Assembly: GCA_031411995.1 (NCBI GenBank)
Contig: JANOCD010000092.1
Coordinates: 23,591 to 87,590 of the forward strand
From: Rudanella sp031411995
GTDB taxonomy: Bacteria; Bacteroidota; Bacteroidia; Cytophagales; Spirosomataceae
Reading direction: 5' to 3'
Length of the DNA stretch: 64,000 nt
The position numbers and the translations under genes were made by a program. Position 1 is the first letter of the stretch, and each line of letters starts with the position of its first letter. The notes beneath the pieces are model-generated. The model worked only from the letters and a program-made list of their open reading frames with translations, was not told the origin of the DNA and made no database searches. This document shows positions 34,085 through 43,597 of the stretch, in pieces.

Positions 34085-37000
34085 ATGCGTAAAGATCCAT
34101 ACATACAGCCTTCGCTTAGGAAGCCAAAGGGGGGATGGCTGGCTTTGGTAAGCCTCTGGCTGATGATGGGCTGCGGAAGGGTCGATAAACCCGCCGAAAT
34201 TGCCCGGCTCGACAGTCAGCTACCTGCACAGATCGACTACAACCGGCACGTTAAGCCCATTCTGTCTGACAAGTGTTTTCTCTGCCACGGTCCCGACAAA
34301 GCGGCTCAGAAAGCGGGGCTGGAACTGGCCACGCCCGAAGGAGCCTATGCCGCCCTGAAGAAGGCCAAAGGGAAACACGCCATTGTGCCGGGTAGCCTGG
34401 CCCAGAGTGAGGTTTTCTACCGACTCACCACCTCCGATACCTCAGAGTTGATGCCACCGCCTTCGTCGAACCGCTTTCTGACGACTTACGAAAAAGCCGT
34501 GCTGATGAAGTGGATCGAGCAAGGGGCCGAATACAAACCCCATTGGGCCTTGCTCAAACCCCAACAGTTTGATCTGCCCGCCGTAGTCGATAAAAGCTGG
34601 CCCAAAAACCAAATTGACTATTTCGTACTCAGTTCGCTGGAAAAAGCCCACCTTAAACCAGCGCCCGAAGCTGACCGCGAAACTCTGCTCCGGCGTGTCT
34701 CCCTCGACCTCACGGGCCTGCCCCCAACCATTGAGGAACTGGATGTGTTTCTAGCCGACCGCTCGCCCACAGCTTATGAAAACGTAGTGGACCGACTGCT
34801 TAAGTCGCCCCATTACGGGGAAAAAATGGCCACCGACTGGCTCGATGTCTCGCGTTTTGCCGATACGCATGGCTACACGGTGGACCGCTACCGACCCATG
34901 TGGCCCTGGCGCGACTGGGTAATCAAGGCTTTTAACCAAAACATGCCCTTCGACCGCTTCACGACCTGGCAACTGGCGGGTGACCTGTTGCCCCAACCCA
35001 CTCAAGAGCAACGTCTGGCAACGGCTTTCAACCGCAACCACTCCCAGAATATGGAGGGGGGCATCATCAACGAAGAGTTTCGGGTTGAATATGTGGCCGA
35101 CCGGACTAACACAGTGGGTACAGCCTTTCTGGGGCTGACAGTGGAGTGCGCCCGATGCCACGACCACAAGTTCGACCCCATTTCGCAGAAGGACTATTAC
35201 AGCCTGTTCAGCTTTTTTAATAACATCGACGAAGCCGGGCAGATTTCCTGGGATAATGCCATGCCGGTGCCAACTCTGCTGCTCTCCGAAACCCGACACG
35301 ACAGCCTGCTAACGTTCCTTGATAAGCAGATCAAAAAAACAGAAACGGGTATCCAACAGACCATTAGTTCCGAAAAAACCGCTTTTGCTAGCTGGCAAGC
35401 AACCAACCCAACTCTGCCCCCGTTCGACTATAAAAAGGGTTTACAGGCTCATTTTTCGTTCGATAAACTCGTGAACGGTCAGTTTCTAAACAGCGTGTCG
35501 GCCAAGGATAAGGGCATAGTGATTGAGCCAAAACTGGTAGCCGGGAAAGTGGGTCCAGCGTTTCAATCCAACGGTGATGATGTGTTGACGCTGGGTAAAG
35601 TCGGCATTTTCGACCGGGCGCAACCGTTCTCGGTGGGTTTGTGGGTAAACATTCCGAAGACGCTTGACAAGGGGGTGATCTTTCACAAAGGAATGGGCGA
35701 CATTCTGTACAACTTCCGGGGGTATTTCCTGAACCTGCGCGACGGTCGGGCCGAACTGCTCATGGCCCACACCTGGCCCTACAACTCCCTAATCCGGGTG
35801 AGTCGGCAACCGCTGCCCAAAGAACAGTGGGTTTACCTGATGATGACCTACGACGGCTCCAGCAAAGCAAATGGCTTGAAACTTTATGTGAATGGACGTT
35901 TGGCTGAGGTGGTCACCGAAGCCGATAACCTATACAAAGACATTTTGCTGAGTCAGGATAACCTGATTGGGGGCGTGCAGCCCGGTTTGCAACTGGGGGC
36001 CGACATGCGGGGGTCTGGTTTTAAAAACGGTCAGCTAGACGAACTGGTTGTCTACGCCCGTGAACTGACTGCTCCCGATGTAGCTCAACTCGTGCGCACT
36101 ACGGGCGGCACAAACCCATTGCCGACGTTTACCACCAACGATTTGATGCCCTATTTTCTGGCCAACGTATCGAAAATCTACCCCCAGCAAGCCGCTACCC
36201 TACAGCGACTTAGAGCGAAGCGAAACCAGATCGTGGAAGGCATCCCGGAGCTGATGGTTATGGACGAACGGAAAAATCGGCGACCCACTTACATGCTCAA
36301 ACGGGGGGTTTATGATGCGCACGGGCCAATTGTTCAGCCTGATGCCCCAGCCAGCGTGTTGCCCTTTCGCAATTTCCCTAAAAACCGACTGGGGTTGGCC
36401 CAATGGCTGCTCCATCCCGATAATCCACTGACGGCGCGGGTAATTGTGAACCGATACTGGCAAACCTATTTCGGAACGGGTCTGCAGAAAGCCGCCAACA
36501 ATTTTGGGAATCAGGGCGGCATACCCACCCACCCCGAACTGCTCGACTGGTTGGCCGTTACCTTCCAGGAGTCAACGGGTTCGGGCCACGCCTGGGACGT
36601 GAAAGCCATGCAAAAGCTCATTGTCATGTCGGCTACCTACCGCCAATCGTCGCAGACAACCCCCGAATTGCGCCGAAATGACCCTGATAATTTACTGTTG
36701 GCACGTGGTCCGGCAGTCCGGCTAACCGCCGAAATGGTTCGCGATCACGCGCTGGCTTCCAGCGGTTTACTGTCGCACCGGATGGGTGGCCAATCGGTGA
36801 AGCCGTACCAACCCGATGGCTTATGGGACCTCAACCGGGCGGTGTATGAAACCGATAGGGGTTCGAATCTGTACCGCCGAAGTCTGTACACGTTCTGGAG
36901 ACGCACCAACCCACCTCCGTCCATGAACACCTTCGATGCACCGTCGAGGAGTTACTGCCTGGTTCAGCGGCAAAAAACCAGTACTCCCCTGCAAGCCCTG

Positions 37001-37327
37001 GTGTTGCTCAACGATCCGCAGTTTGTGGAAGCCGCCCGCGTGATTGCCCAACGTGCAACCGCCCGCTATGCCACACCCAACGAACGGCTCATCTATACTT
37101 ACCGAATCCTGACAGCCCGTCGCCCGGTGGCCCGCGAACTGGCCATTTTGACCCGTTTGTATGAATCAGAACGGGAGAAATTCCGACTGTCGCCCGGCAA
37201 AATGAGCGGCTGGCTAAAAGCAGGAGCCTATCGGTCAGGCTCCCCAACCGATTTGCCTGCCCTGGCAGCGGGAACCGTTGTCGCCAGCACCATTATTAAC
37301 TCAGATGCTTTCATCACCAAGCGGTAA
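34085..37327 (+). CDS. PSD1 cytochrome-c-like lipoprotein with DUF1549, LamG and DUF1553 domains
   Basis: 1080 residues. The ATG at 34085 gives a lipoprotein signal (ALVSLWLMMGCG); an earlier ATG at 34037 lies within a hairpin and is rejected. Domains in order: PSD1 haem-binding-like segment with HVKPILSDKCFLCHGPDKAA; DUF1549 (VSLDLTGLPPTIEELDVFLA, WLDVSRFADTHGYTVDR, CARCHDHKFDPISQKDYYSL); a LamG-type concanavalin domain (about 470-690, GLWVNIPKTLDKG, LKLYVNGRLAEVV); DUF1553 (LTARVIVNRYWQTYFGTGL, TPLQALVLLNDPQFVEAARV). Typical of Planctomycetes and some Bacteroidota, where it pairs with a DUF1501 protein as here. Polymer breakdown is suspected in the literature; function is not established. 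Confidence 0.9.
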   Translation: MRKDPYIQPSLRKPKGGWLALVSLWLMMGCGRVDKPAEIARLDSQLPAQIDYNRHVKPILSDKCFLCHGPDKAAQKAGLELATPEGAYAALKKAKGKHAIVPGSLAQSEVFYRLTTSDTSELMPPPSSNRFLTTYEKAVLMKWIEQGAEYKPHWALLKPQQFDLPAVVDKSWPKNQIDYFVLSSLEKAHLKPAPEADRETLLRRVSLDLTGLPPTIEELDVFLADRSPTAYENVVDRLLKSPHYGEKMATDWLDVSRFADTHGYTVDRYRPMWPWRDWVIKAFNQNMPFDRFTTWQLAGDLLPQPTQEQRLATAFNRNHSQNMEGGIINEEFRVEYVADRTNTVGTAFLGLTVECARCHDHKFDPISQKDYYSLFSFFNNIDEAGQISWDNAMPVPTLLLSETRHDSLLTFLDKQIKKTETGIQQTISSEKTAFASWQATNPTLPPFDYKKGLQAHFSFDKLVNGQFLNSVSAKDKGIVIEPKLVAGKVGPAFQSNGDDVLTLGKVGIFDRAQPFSVGLWVNIPKTLDKGVIFHKGMGDILYNFRGYFLNLRDGRAELLMAHTWPYNSLIRVSRQPLPKEQWVYLMMTYDGSSKANGLKLYVNGRLAEVVTEADNLYKDILLSQDNLIGGVQPGLQLGADMRGSGFKNGQLDELVVYARELTAPDVAQLVRTTGGTNPLPTFTTNDLMPYFLANVSKIYPQQAATLQRLRAKRNQIVEGIPELMVMDERKNRRPTYMLKRGVYDAHGPIVQPDAPASVLPFRNFPKNRLGLAQWLLHPDNPLTARVIVNRYWQTYFGTGLQKAANNFGNQGGIPTHPELLDWLAVTFQESTGSGHAWDVKAMQKLIVMSATYRQSSQTTPELRRNDPDNLLLARGPAVRLTAEMVRDHALASSGLLSHRMGGQSVKPYQPDGLWDLNRAVYETDRGSNLYRRSLYTFWRRTNPPPSMNTFDAPSRSYCLVQRQKTSTPLQALVLLNDPQFVEAARVIAQRATARYATPNERLIYTYRILTARRPVARELAILTRLYESEREKFRLSPGKMSGWLKAGAYRSGSPTDLPALAAGTVVASTIINSDAFITKR

Positions 37328-37332
37328 TTCAA

Positions 37333-38787
37333 ATGCAACAGCCACTGAATCAGATTATTGCCGACACCCTCAACCGCCGGGCCTTTCTCCGAAACGCATC
37401 GCTGGGGTTGGGGTCAATGGCCCTCAGTGGGCTGATTGGCCAAAAACCGGGGCCAACTTCTCCCCTACCCGGCCTCGGTTCTGAACCAATACCCCATCGA
37501 GTTCCTAAGGCGAAGCGCGTTGTCTACCTGTTTCAGAGTGGTGGCCCCTCGCAACTGGAAATGTTCGATTATAAACCCATGTTGGCCAAAATGCACGGGC
37601 AGGATTTACCCGATTCGGTGCGGAAAGGACAGCGGCTAACGAGCATGAGTGCCCAGCAATCGGCCTTACCACTGGTGAAGTCTCCTTATGCGTTTGCCCG
37701 ACACGGCCAAAGCGGGGCCTGGGTCAGCGAATTATTGCCCTACACAAGCCGGATAACCGATGAACTGTGTTTCATTAAGTCAATGTATACCGAGCAGATC
37801 AACCACGACCCCGCCCTGACGTTTTTTCAGACGGGGAATCAGTTGGCGGGTCGGCCCAGCATTGGCGCGTGGGTGAGTTATGGATTGGGTTCGGCCAATC
37901 AGAATCTGCCCGCTTTTATTGTGCTGGTCTCCAAAAATGCCCCGCAGGACCAACCCCTTTATGCCCGGCTTTGGGGCAACGGGTTTTTGCCCTCCCGGCA
38001 TCAGGGGGTGCAGTTTCGGTCGGGCAGCGACCCGGTTCTGTATCTCAACAATCCCGATGGCTACAAAGGAACTGACCGCCGGGCCATGCTCGATGCGCTG
38101 AACCAGTTGAACCAGGCCCAGGCCGACCGCTTTGGTGACCCGGATATTGCCAACCAGGTTGCGCAGTACGAAATGGCGTTTAGGATGCAAACATCCGTTC
38201 CCGACGTGACAGACCTCTCCAACGAACCCGACTGGGTGTTTGATCTCTACGGAGCCGATGCCCGCGAGCCGGGTACGTTTGCGGCCAACTGCCTGATGGC
38301 CCGCCGGTTGCTCGAACGAGACGTTAAATTTGTGCAATTATACCATCAGGGTTGGGACCAGCATGGCAACCTGCCCGCCGGGTTGACCAAGCAATGCAAA
38401 GCCACCGATCAGGCTTCTGCCGCTTTGGTTATCGACCTCAAACAACGGGGATTGTTAGACGATACAGTGGTGGTTTGGGGTGGCGAATTTGGCCGGACCA
38501 ACTACTCGCAGGGCAAGCTGACCAAAGACAACTACGGGCGCGACCATCACCCGCGCTGTTTCACCATGTGGATGGCGGGCGGGGGCGTAAAACGGGGGAT
38601 CACCTACGGCGAAACGGATGAATTTGGTTATAACATCGCCAGTAATCCAGTGCATGTCCACGATTTTCAGGCTACCCTGTTGCACTTGCTGGGCGTGGAC
38701 CATAAACAATTGACCTATGAGTTTCAGGGGCGACGTTTCCGGCTCACCGATGTAGAGGGTAAACTGGTGAACGGCATTCTGGCCTGA
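37333..38787 (+). CDS. DUF1501 (sulfatase-like) exported protein
   Basis: 484 residues with a Tat-like signal (RRAFLRNASLGLGSMALSGL). The alkaline-phosphatase/sulfatase-like DUF1501 fold shows VVYLFQSGGPSQLEMFDYKP, INHDPALTFFQTGNQLAGRP, YHQGWDQHGNLP, VVWGGEFGRTNYSQG and GRDHHPRCFTMWMAGGGVKR. The gene begins five bases after the PSD1 gene and the two families are regularly paired. It probably acts in the periplasm with that lipoprotein on a carbohydrate or sulfated polymer; the substrate is unknown. Confidence 0.9.
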   Translation: MQQPLNQIIADTLNRRAFLRNASLGLGSMALSGLIGQKPGPTSPLPGLGSEPIPHRVPKAKRVVYLFQSGGPSQLEMFDYKPMLAKMHGQDLPDSVRKGQRLTSMSAQQSALPLVKSPYAFARHGQSGAWVSELLPYTSRITDELCFIKSMYTEQINHDPALTFFQTGNQLAGRPSIGAWVSYGLGSANQNLPAFIVLVSKNAPQDQPLYARLWGNGFLPSRHQGVQFRSGSDPVLYLNNPDGYKGTDRRAMLDALNQLNQAQADRFGDPDIANQVAQYEMAFRMQTSVPDVTDLSNEPDWVFDLYGADAREPGTFAANCLMARRLLERDVKFVQLYHQGWDQHGNLPAGLTKQCKATDQASAALVIDLKQRGLLDDTVVVWGGEFGRTNYSQGKLTKDNYGRDHHPRCFTMWMAGGGVKRGITYGETDEFGYNIASNPVHVHDFQATLLHLLGVDHKQLTYEFQGRRFRLTDVEGKLVNGILA

Positions 38788-38799
38788 CTATCCTACTCT

Positions 38800-38857
38800 G
38801 ACTACTCCACTATATTGGATTCATGCACCGATTCAAATCCAATATAGTGGAGTAGTC
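38800..38857. terminator. Perfect 21-bp inverted repeat after the DUF1501 gene
   Basis: Arms at 38800-38820 and 38837-38857 are exact reverse complements (core ACTCCACTATATTGGAT) with a 16-nt loop. It begins 13 bp after the DUF1501 stop and ends 73 bp before the sigma-54 regulator. No T-run is present. A terminator or a regulatory site for the next gene are both possible. Confidence 0.55.
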
Positions 38858-38930
38858 CAATCATAAATGGCTAAATTCGTTCAGAAATGCCTTTTTATTG
38901 ATTGGTGCTGAACTTGTAGAAGGGATAATC

Positions 38931-41606
38931 ATGCATACTGAGGAAGTAAAAACACTGCTGGCTTTAAGTCAGACTTTGGCTACGGTCCGCGACAAGGAAA
39001 ACCTGCTTCGCACACTCATCGAGCAGCTCCAACCAGCCTTCGGTTTTCACGATTGCGGCTTGTTTGTTTTTAATCAGGATAAAACAACACTAGAAGACTG
39101 GACAGTCAGTATCCCTACCCTAAGCCCGTCCGCAGCCAATACGCTACTAGCTGAACAGGATGCCGCTACCACGAACTTCCATGACTCCGTTTGGGAACTG
39201 ATAGTCACCCAGTTGCGCCAGGTTCAGCAGCCACTTGTTTATGATTACAGTGAACCTATACCGGGCTGGCAGTACTACGAACAATCCCCAGTTATCGAAC
39301 AGTTTGGTTATCAAGAAGCAATGGTATCCTTACTGCAAATGCGTGGCGAAGAACTGGGCGTGTTTTGCATCAACTCATTGCAAAAAGGGCAGTTTAACGA
39401 AAGCCATACACGTTTGTTTGGGCAAGTAGTTCATCAAATCGCTGTGGCCGTGGCCAACATCCTGGCAAATGAGGAAATTCTGGAGCGAGAGCGGGAAAAG
39501 ACACAATTGCTGGAAATTTCAGAAGCGATTTCCCGCATTCAGAACAAAAAACAGATGCTCCGGGTGATCTATGAAAGCATCAGGCCCTTATTCCCCTTCG
39601 ACAGTGCCGGCTTGTTTATCACTGATTCGGAAAAAGATCTTGTCTATGAAGTGCTTGACAGTGAAGCCTTTCCTGATTTGCTACAAAAAACGCTAACCGA
39701 ACAGAACTTACTTGGTCCCTGGGGGCTAAGTGATTCCAATCCCAACAGTTGGTGGGTGCAAAACCACGTTGTGATCCGTTCCATGCTCGAAGAAGCCCAG
39801 TTCGCGGCAGGAAAATCTGGCGAGACACAATTTGAAGCCGGTCTGTCTTATGGATTGAAACAAATGATTGGTGGCCCACTGTATGCCAACGGCAAAAAAA
39901 TTGGGGCCATATGTTTTAATACCCGGCAGGATAATTTTTATTCATCCAGGCATGCATCCAGGTTCAAAAGCATTAGCGACCAGGTAGCGGTGGCTCTCGC
40001 CAACATCCTTGCCAACGAGGAGATTTTGGAACGCGAACGCGAAAAGGCACTGCAACTAAGCGTAATTGATGCCCTGATTAATGAGCACGACTGGGGCCGG
40101 AAACTGCTGGCAGTAGTCCAGGCTATTCAAGCCCACGTACCGTTCGACTATGCCAGCGTTGGGCTACAGGCCAATGGCCAAACCCGTTATGGCTACCGGT
40201 TCTATCGCACCGGCCACGACGAATACCAGACAATGGTCCCCGATGATTTTCTGCGGCTGAGTGGACTGTCTCCAGAGCAATACACCAAACTGCGACAGCA
40301 GCGACAGGATACCACACCTTTGTTACTGAACGAAGTCGACTTCCGGCAGCATTGCCGACAACACGAATTGAAACGAATTATCGGGCAAACATTTCGGTTT
40401 CAGAGTCACCTGCTGATTCCCGTCCCGCTCACCCGCGAGGGTCGGTTTATGCTGGCTTTTTATTCCCGGCAACCCAATCCATACCAACCCTATCACCTCG
40501 ACCTGCTGCTGAAACTCCGCCCAACCATTGCCCTGACCCTCGACCGATTGTTGGCCTATGAGGAAGTAGAAACTCTCTCTAAACAACTGAAACAGGAAAA
40601 CATTTACCTGCAGGAAGAAGTCCGAACTAACTACCGATTTGAGGAAATCGTTGGCACCAGTCAGGCTCTGCGCGAAGTATTTGAGAAAGTGAGCCGTGTG
40701 GGGCCAATGAGTTCGACGGTGTTGATTCTGGGTGAGACTGGTACGGGTAAAGAGCTGGTTGCCAGGGCCATTCATCAGGCATCGCCCCGCCGTGCCAAAC
40801 CACTCATTAAGATTAACTGTGCGGCCCTGCCTGCCCAACTCATTGAATCAGAATTGTTTGGCCACGAGAAAGGAGCTTTCACGGGTGCCATTGAACGGCG
40901 GGTTGGCAAATTTGAATTGGCCCAAGAAAGCACCATTTTTCTCGACGAAATCGGCGAACTGCCCCTCGAACTGCAAGCCAAACTGCTGCGGGCGATTCAG
41001 GAGAAAGAAATCGAACGGCTCGGTTCCAACAAAGTGATTCAGACCGATGTGCGGGTGTTGGCCGCCACCAACCGGAATCTGGAAAAAGAGGTAGCCGAGG
41101 GGCGGTTCCGCTCGGATCTGTATTTCCGGCTCAATGTCTACCCCATCAAACTTCCCCCCCTCCGCGAACGCCGGGAAGACATTCCTTTGCTGGCGACCCA
41201 CTTCATCCAGAAGCTGTCCAAGAAACTGGGGAAACCCATCAGCGGGTTATCCAACGGGGCCATCAACGAGATGCAGTCATACCATTGGCCGGGCAACATC
41301 CGCGAGTTGGAACACGTGATTGAGCGGGCCGCCATTGAGTCGGTGGGGGGAATCATCAAAAATCTGTCCCTTCTGGTACGCTCGGAAGCCCCACCCGTTA
41401 TGCTCTCTCCCGGCTTCCAGCTCAAGTCCTACGCCGACGGCGAGCGGGAATTGATCATGAATACGCTTCGCCACTGCAACGGCCGCATCCGGGGAGAGGG
41501 CGGAGCGGCCCAACTTTTGAAAATAAAAGCAACAACGCTCGAAGCCCGCATGAAAAAACTGGGTATCAAACGCGAGTTTCTGATCACCGAGCAGGCTGGT
41601 GCTTAA
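38931..41606 (+). CDS. Sigma-54-dependent activator with GAF sensor domains
   Basis: 891 residues from the ATG at 38931. Three GAF-like domains (about 1-185, 195-375, 385-550), the first two each ending with the same ANILANEEILEREREK linker. Then a coiled linker, an AAA+ domain with ILGETGTGKELVARAIHQAS (Walker A), ELFGHEKGAFTGAIERR (the GAFTGA loop that contacts sigma-54), TIFLDEIGELPLELQAKLLR (Walker B), and a C-terminal Fis-type HTH (INTLRHCNGRIRGEG-like helix, ending LKIKATTLEARMKKLGIKRE). No receiver domain, so it senses a small molecule through GAF. Its end overlaps the end of the convergent ABM gene by four bases, and that operon has a sigma-54-like promoter. Confidence 0.92.
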   Translation: MHTEEVKTLLALSQTLATVRDKENLLRTLIEQLQPAFGFHDCGLFVFNQDKTTLEDWTVSIPTLSPSAANTLLAEQDAATTNFHDSVWELIVTQLRQVQQPLVYDYSEPIPGWQYYEQSPVIEQFGYQEAMVSLLQMRGEELGVFCINSLQKGQFNESHTRLFGQVVHQIAVAVANILANEEILEREREKTQLLEISEAISRIQNKKQMLRVIYESIRPLFPFDSAGLFITDSEKDLVYEVLDSEAFPDLLQKTLTEQNLLGPWGLSDSNPNSWWVQNHVVIRSMLEEAQFAAGKSGETQFEAGLSYGLKQMIGGPLYANGKKIGAICFNTRQDNFYSSRHASRFKSISDQVAVALANILANEEILEREREKALQLSVIDALINEHDWGRKLLAVVQAIQAHVPFDYASVGLQANGQTRYGYRFYRTGHDEYQTMVPDDFLRLSGLSPEQYTKLRQQRQDTTPLLLNEVDFRQHCRQHELKRIIGQTFRFQSHLLIPVPLTREGRFMLAFYSRQPNPYQPYHLDLLLKLRPTIALTLDRLLAYEEVETLSKQLKQENIYLQEEVRTNYRFEEIVGTSQALREVFEKVSRVGPMSSTVLILGETGTGKELVARAIHQASPRRAKPLIKINCAALPAQLIESELFGHEKGAFTGAIERRVGKFELAQESTIFLDEIGELPLELQAKLLRAIQEKEIERLGSNKVIQTDVRVLAATNRNLEKEVAEGRFRSDLYFRLNVYPIKLPPLRERREDIPLLATHFIQKLSKKLGKPISGLSNGAINEMQSYHWPGNIRELEHVIERAAIESVGGIIKNLSLLVRSEAPPVMLSPGFQLKSYADGERELIMNTLRHCNGRIRGEGGAAQLLKIKATTLEARMKKLGIKREFLITEQAGA

Positions 41607-41893
41607 TCGGCGAGTGTCGAGAACTGCCGGATCAGCGGAGCACTGGTTAAGTAGGGGGGTGCATCAATCCCAAATGCCTTAAAATGGGGTTGCTGAAAGT
41701 GGTTTTCCAGTGATGCCAGATCCTGCCACTCTTCCATCAACAGAAACACCTCCGGCTGATCCGGTTTTGTGAAGAGATCGTAGCTAAAGCAGCCAAGATC
41801 CTGCCGGGATCGGGCAATCAGGGTGTTCACCAGCCTGCTTTGAGCAGGCTGGCTTCCCGGCTTCAGGTTGAGTGTGGCCGTTACCAAAATCAT
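41603..41893 (-). CDS. Antibiotic biosynthesis monooxygenase (ABM) family protein
   Basis: 96-residue dimeric ferredoxin-like protein of the YgiN/ABM family, cofactor-free quinol monooxygenases or related enzymes. It shows VTATLNLKPGSQPAQSRLVN, DLGCFSYDLFTKPDQPEVFL and LMEEWQDLASLENHFQQPHF. The start overlaps the end of the third crotonase gene by four bases. As last gene of the operon it may oxidise an aromatic or polyketide-like substrate for the crotonases. Confidence 0.88.
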   Translation of the reverse strand: MILVTATLNLKPGSQPAQSRLVNTLIARSRQDLGCFSYDLFTKPDQPEVFLLMEEWQDLASLENHFQQPHFKAFGIDAPPYLTSAPLIRQFSTLAD

Positions 41894-42666
41894 GCCGGTT
41901 CCGGTTGCGCCCGCGCCTGACTTACCTGATCCATCAATCCCAAACCGATGAGCGTGTAACCGTAGCCGCCTTCTTCCAAAAACCGCTGGCGGAATCGCTG
42001 GTTAAGGGCAATCCGGGTGTGGCGCAACGTCAGTGGGGGTTGCTTCACCATCATCCGGGCCAGTTCCCGCGCTCTCGGCATGAGTTGATCAGCCGGTAAC
42101 ACTTCGTTCACAACGCCAAATTCCAGGGCCTGTTGGGCGGTCAGCACCTGCCCCGTCAGCAGGAAATATTTACCGCGCACCACACCCAGTATTTCCTGCC
42201 AGATCACCTGGGCAATGCCCCCGATAACCATTCGGGCAGCCATATGAAAGTCCTGAAACGTGGCGTGGTCGGCAGCCAGCACAATGTCGTTCACCACCAT
42301 CAGGTCGCCATGAACGTGAGCCGGTCCATTGACGGCGGCAATTACCGGAGCCTCAATGTCGAGCAGGTTCGCAAACATGTTGCGGCCATCCCGTGAGCCT
42401 TTGCTCAGGCCGTCGGGCGTGGTGAATGCGGTTGGGTCAGAGCCACGGGTGCCGGTGCAAAACACATCGCCCGTGCCGGTTAAAATGATCACTTTGTTTT
42501 CGCGGTCTGAGCCGATGTCATTCCAGGCATAGCCGAGGGTGGCGTGGAGGGCATCGGTCACCACCAGCGGACCACCGTTATCGTGGAAAGTAACTTCCAG
42601 AATGCCATCCTGGCGTTCCATTTTCAGGAAAGAGTATTTTGTGGCGTATTCGCGCAGCGTTGCCAT
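41890..42666 (-). CDS. Crotonase-family hydrolase, 6-oxocamphor hydrolase-like (copy 3)
   Basis: 258 residues, third of three tandem paralogues. Crotonase fold marks: VIILTGTGDVFCTGT, LDIEAPVIAAVNGPAHVHGD, VLAADHATFQDFHMA, LTGQVLTAQQALEFGVVNEV. The two catalytic glutamates of enoyl-CoA hydratase are absent. Relative to the family of 6-oxocamphor hydrolase as I recall it, the active-site histidine after FQD is kept but the aspartate about nine residues later is replaced (VIGGIAQ), so this copy may have altered activity. It follows copy 2 by 78 bp and overlaps the ABM gene. Confidence 0.82.
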   Translation of the reverse strand: MATLREYATKYSFLKMERQDGILEVTFHDNGGPLVVTDALHATLGYAWNDIGSDRENKVIILTGTGDVFCTGTRGSDPTAFTTPDGLSKGSRDGRNMFANLLDIEAPVIAAVNGPAHVHGDLMVVNDIVLAADHATFQDFHMAARMVIGGIAQVIWQEILGVVRGKYFLLTGQVLTAQQALEFGVVNEVLPADQLMPRARELARMMVKQPPLTLRHTRIALNQRFRQRFLEEGGYGYTLIGLGLMDQVSQARAQPEPA

Positions 42667-42744
42667 AATTGAGTTGATTTAACCGAATGAACGGTTTTTT
42701 TATGAAGAAAAGTTGGTTCGAATCTTGGCTCTATGGCCACGTAA

Positions 42745-43530
42745 TCAGGCCACTGGCTCCTTAAACTGACCGTAATTTTCGAGCAGCGAAACACCCAGGT
42801 GGGCCATGCCCGCGCCCGCTTCGTTGAGCACCAGTTTGCGCAGCCGCTGGTTCATGGCAATCCGCGAATAGCGCAAGGTCAGAGCGGGTATCTCGATCAG
42901 TTTTTCGGCGTGTTCCCAGGCGCGGGGCAGGAGCTGATCGAGTGGCAACACTTCGTTGACAACCCCAAACGCCAGCGCTTCCTGAGCGTTGAGCGTTTGC
43001 CCGGCAAACTGGAAATAGCGGTGCCGAACCGGTCCCAGAATTTCCTCCCAGATCACCTGCGTGTCGCCACCCGGTACGTTCCCCGTCGGGATGTGGGTGG
43101 CATCCTGGAAGGTTGCGTTGTCGGAAGCCAGGATAATATCACCCCCCATGAAAATTTCGCCGTGGATGGTTGCCGGGCCGTTGATGGCCGTGATCACGGG
43201 TACTTCGATCTTGAGCAGTCCGGCCAGAAACCGCTTGCCATCCCAATACCATTCGTCTACCTGCTGCGGAGTCATGTGCGTGAAAATGTAGCCCACCTCG
43301 CTGTCCACGGCACTGTTACAAAACACATCACCGGTGCCGGTAATGATTACAACTTTATTATCGCGGTCGGCGGCAATATCAGCGAAGGCGAACCCCAGCC
43401 CGCTGTGTGCCGAATTGGTGAATACCCAGGGACCACCGTTGGTGGTGAGTCGGACCTGTAGAATGCCCTCCCGGCGTTCCATATCCAGAAATTCATACTT
43501 GTCTTTATAGTCTTCGAATGTGCTTTTCAT
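42745..43530 (-). CDS. Crotonase-family hydrolase, 6-oxocamphor hydrolase-like (copy 2)
   Basis: 261 residues. VVIITGTGDVFCNSA, LKIEVPVITAINGPATIHGE, ILASDNATFQDATHIPTGNV followed by PGGDTQVIWEEILG, then FAGQTLNAQEALAFGVVNEV. Both the histidine and the aspartate expected of the 6-oxocamphor hydrolase group are present, while enoyl-CoA hydratase glutamates are not. Reaction suggested: hydrolytic cleavage of a cyclic or linear beta-diketone. It lies 67 bp after copy 1 in the operon. Confidence 0.82.
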   Translation of the reverse strand: MKSTFEDYKDKYEFLDMERREGILQVRLTTNGGPWVFTNSAHSGLGFAFADIAADRDNKVVIITGTGDVFCNSAVDSEVGYIFTHMTPQQVDEWYWDGKRFLAGLLKIEVPVITAINGPATIHGEIFMGGDIILASDNATFQDATHIPTGNVPGGDTQVIWEEILGPVRHRYFQFAGQTLNAQEALAFGVVNEVLPLDQLLPRAWEHAEKLIEIPALTLRYSRIAMNQRLRKLVLNEAGAGMAHLGVSLLENYGQFKEPVA

Positions 43531-43597
43531 GGCTGATCTGGTCTGTTAACTGGTTTTAGATAGATTCCTTTATTGCAGAAATTGACTGGTTTTCGGC

